From Polaromonas sp. (GTDB lineage Bacteria; Pseudomonadota; Gammaproteobacteria; Burkholderiales; Burkholderiaceae_C): a DNA stretch of 7,302 nucleotides. The notes under the pieces were generated by a model. It worked only from the letters and a program-made list of their open reading frames with translations. It did no database searches and was not told the origin of the DNA. Each line of letters opens with the position of its first letter. The stretch's first letter is position 1. The DNA is taken from assembly GCA_025362825.1 (NCBI GenBank), contig JANYFF010000051.1, positions 1-7,302 on the forward strand, written 5' to 3'. Below are positions 6,682-7,302 of the stretch, piece after piece. Position numbers and translations under genes: made by a program.

Positions 6682-6711
6682 AAAAAAAGCGCTGGGGTTG
6701 CCAGCGCTTTT
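6682..6711 (-). terminator. Intrinsic terminator for leftward transcription
   Basis: An 11-bp perfect stem, AAAAGCGCTGG (6685-6695) with its complement (6701-6711), closes a 5-nt loop. Read on the minus strand it ends in seven T residues (6688-6682), a textbook Rho-independent terminator. On the plus strand only four T follow, so it would be weaker in that direction. No leftward gene lies upstream (to the right), which makes its presence notable. Confidence 0.75.
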
Positions 6712-6716
6712 GCAAA

Positions 6717-6738
6717 ACAACATCTTTTGGAATGTTGT
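6717..6738 (-). terminator. Second hairpin in tandem with the leftward terminator
   Basis: ACAACAT (6717-6723) and ATGTTGT (6732-6738) form a 7-bp stem with an 8-nt loop. On the minus strand it is followed by TTTT and then directly by the stronger terminator at 6682-6711. The tandem order supports a transcript arriving from the right. Confidence 0.4.
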
Positions 6739-6827
6739 CTGCTTGGTAATTCTGTTATGTCTATGTCTCCTCGGCTCTTCACGTTGCGAGCGCTTGGGCC
6801 CGGCAGCAAGTCGTTCAATGTAGCCTG

Positions 6828-6844
6828 TGCACTTCGATAGTGCA
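6828..6844. promoter_or_regulatory. NtrC-type binding site (enhancer for amt)
   Basis: TGCACTTCGATAGTGCA is a perfect 6-bp inverted repeat around 5 bp. It fits the NtrC pattern GCACY-N5-RGTGC exactly. It lies about 160 bp upstream of the start expected from the sigma-54 promoter, a typical enhancer distance. No second full site was found, although a weak half-like site occurs near the amt start (TGCAC at 7029-7033). Confidence 0.6.
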
Positions 6845-6971
6845 TTGGGGATTTCCCGCCCTCGGGAATCTACTGATCGAGTCCCCACGTTGCCGCTTGC
6901 GGCTTGCTGACGCCACCTTGCGAGCGGTCCGGGGCGATGCCGCTGGTAGGCAGGCCCCCCTTTGCCGACCT

Positions 6972-6987
6972 TGGCACGACTTATGCG
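6972..6987 (+). promoter_or_regulatory. Sigma-54 (RpoN) promoter of amt
   Basis: TGGCACGACTTATGCG matches the -24/-12 consensus TGGCACG-N4-TTGCW. The invariant GG (6973-6974) and GC (6985-6986) have the required 10-bp spacing, and the whole -24 block TGGCACG is exact. Transcription would start near 6998, giving a leader of about 39 nt before amt. Confidence 0.78.
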
Positions 6988-7036
6988 GCATGGTGTAAAT
7001 CTTTGGTCTAGAAATAAATATAAAGGCGTGCACGGT

Positions 7037-7302
7037 ATGCATATCAAGCGGTTCATGGCGTTGGCGCTGTTTTTCTGTGCGGGACTTGTGAGTCTGCAGG
7101 CAGGTGCACAAGCCCCGGCTAGTGGGGTTGTCCCTGCCCCCACGGCGGCCAGCGCGCCAGCTGTTCCGGCTTCACAGGCTTCGACGGTCGTAGCCGCACC
7201 GCCTCCTGCCGCCGCGTCGGCACCTGCTCCCGTCGCCCTCACCCAGCCGGGCCTGGTGGATGGCTCAACCCTTAACGGTGCAGACACCGCCTGGATGATG
7301 AC
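7037..7302 (+). CDS. amtB: Ammonium transporter, Amt family (5' part, cut by window edge)
   Basis: The frame opens at ATG 7037 and runs 88 codons to the edge. Residues 1 to about 25 form a signal peptide (MHIKRF, hydrophobic core ALALFFCAGLVSL, likely cleavage after an AGAQA-type site). Residues about 26-70 are an Ala/Pro/Val-rich linker. The segment DGSTLNGADTAWMM (75-88) matches the entry to the first Amt membrane helix, usually followed by a TSTALVL...PGLALFYGG stretch beyond the edge. Amt proteins conduct ammonium/ammonia across the inner membrane and are gated by the PII protein GlnK. A weak Shine-Dalgarno sequence, AAGG (7022-7025), lies 11 nt upstream. The sigma-54 promoter and NtrC site in front fit an ammonium transporter and independently support this call. 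No glnK precedes it. Confidence 0.82.
   Translation, partial: MHIKRFMALALFFCAGLVSLQAGAQAPASGVVPAPTAASAPAVPASQASTVVAAPPPAAASAPAPVALTQPGLVDGSTLNGADTAWMM

Larger units (their letters stand above)
6682..6970 (-). ncRNA. Candidate leftward small RNA upstream of amt (uncertain)
   Basis: Between the terminators and the amt promoter lies a GC-rich, non-coding block with nested self-complementarity. CAGCAAG (6804-6810) pairs with CTTGCTG (6903-6909) and encloses a TGCACT/AGTGCA hairpin (6828-6844), TGGGGA (6846-6851) with TCCCCA (6882-6887), and inside that TTCCCG (6853-6858) with CGGGAA (6863-6868). GCCGC-TT-GCGGC (6892-6903) adjoins, sharing one base with the outer arm. The open frames here have no recognisable protein and run through the terminator. 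A minus-strand RNA ending at about 6682 would explain both structure and terminators. I could not match it to 6S RNA, tmRNA, RNase P or SRP RNA, and I see no clear promoter, so the 5' end is a guess. Confidence 0.25.

Noticed and set aside
6685..6702. Minus-strand TGGCAAC...GC resembling a second sigma-54 promoter
   Set aside because: The GG-N10-GC match falls inside the terminator stem-loop and lacks the usual T before the -12 GC, so it is explained by the hairpin.
6720..6990. Known structural RNA such as 6S, tmRNA, RNase P or SRP RNA
   Set aside because: I looked for the conserved words of each (tmRNA tag and tRNA-like ends, RNase P GAGGAAAGTCC, SRP GGAAGNAGC, 6S central bubble) and found none; only an unclassified small RNA is left as a possibility.
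6631..7287. 218-codon minus-strand open frame across the amt upstream region
   Set aside because: It starts opposite the amt coding start and runs through the NtrC palindrome and the strong terminator; its composition is low-complexity, with no domain.
1..7302. Mobile element, CRISPR array, phage or toxin-antitoxin system
   Set aside because: No transposase, integrase, spaced direct repeats or toxin-like small gene pairs were seen; the coding content is housekeeping.

Overview
The window looks like a chromosomal segment of a betaproteobacterium, most likely Burkholderiales/Comamonadaceae (Polaromonas or Rhodoferax-like). The reasons are the high GC content, the gatCA | mreBCD-mrdA arrangement, the wording of the proteins, and a GC-rich palindromic intergenic repeat of a type I remember as common in Comamonadaceae genomes. 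The genus is inference; no search was run.

Layout. Positions 1-689 (minus strand) hold the start of gatA and the whole of gatC, joined by an ATGA overlap. They encode two subunits of the GatCAB tRNA-dependent amidotransferase; gatA runs off the left edge. A divergent control region (690-969) separates them from the cell-shape cluster on the plus strand: mreB (970-2013), mreC (2046-2978), mreD (2998-3516) and mrdA, encoding PBP2 (3668-5761). These are the elongasome: the MreB filament, the MreC/MreD membrane scaffold and the septum-independent transpeptidase. A repeat element of about 110 bp sits between mreD and mrdA and seems to supply the mrdA Shine-Dalgarno sequence. rodA, the usual partner after mrdA, is not present. 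Instead a TSUP-family (TauE/SafE, YfcA-like) membrane permease gene (5792-6550, minus) converges on mrdA.

The right end (6551-7036) is a 486-bp intergenic region with several signals. It has two consecutive terminator-like hairpins oriented for leftward transcription although no leftward gene precedes them. It also has a strongly self-complementary GC-rich block, a perfect NtrC-type palindrome (TGCAC...GTGCA), and a close match to a sigma-54 -24/-12 promoter just before the start of an ammonium transporter gene (amt, 7037 to the edge). This reads as a nitrogen-regulated amt promoter, possibly sharing its upstream DNA with an unannotated leftward small RNA.

Most of the window is conserved housekeeping sequence. 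I see no phage, insertion sequence, CRISPR array or defence system. The parts worth a second look are the repeat inside the mre-mrdA cluster and the structured, terminator-bearing region upstream of amt.
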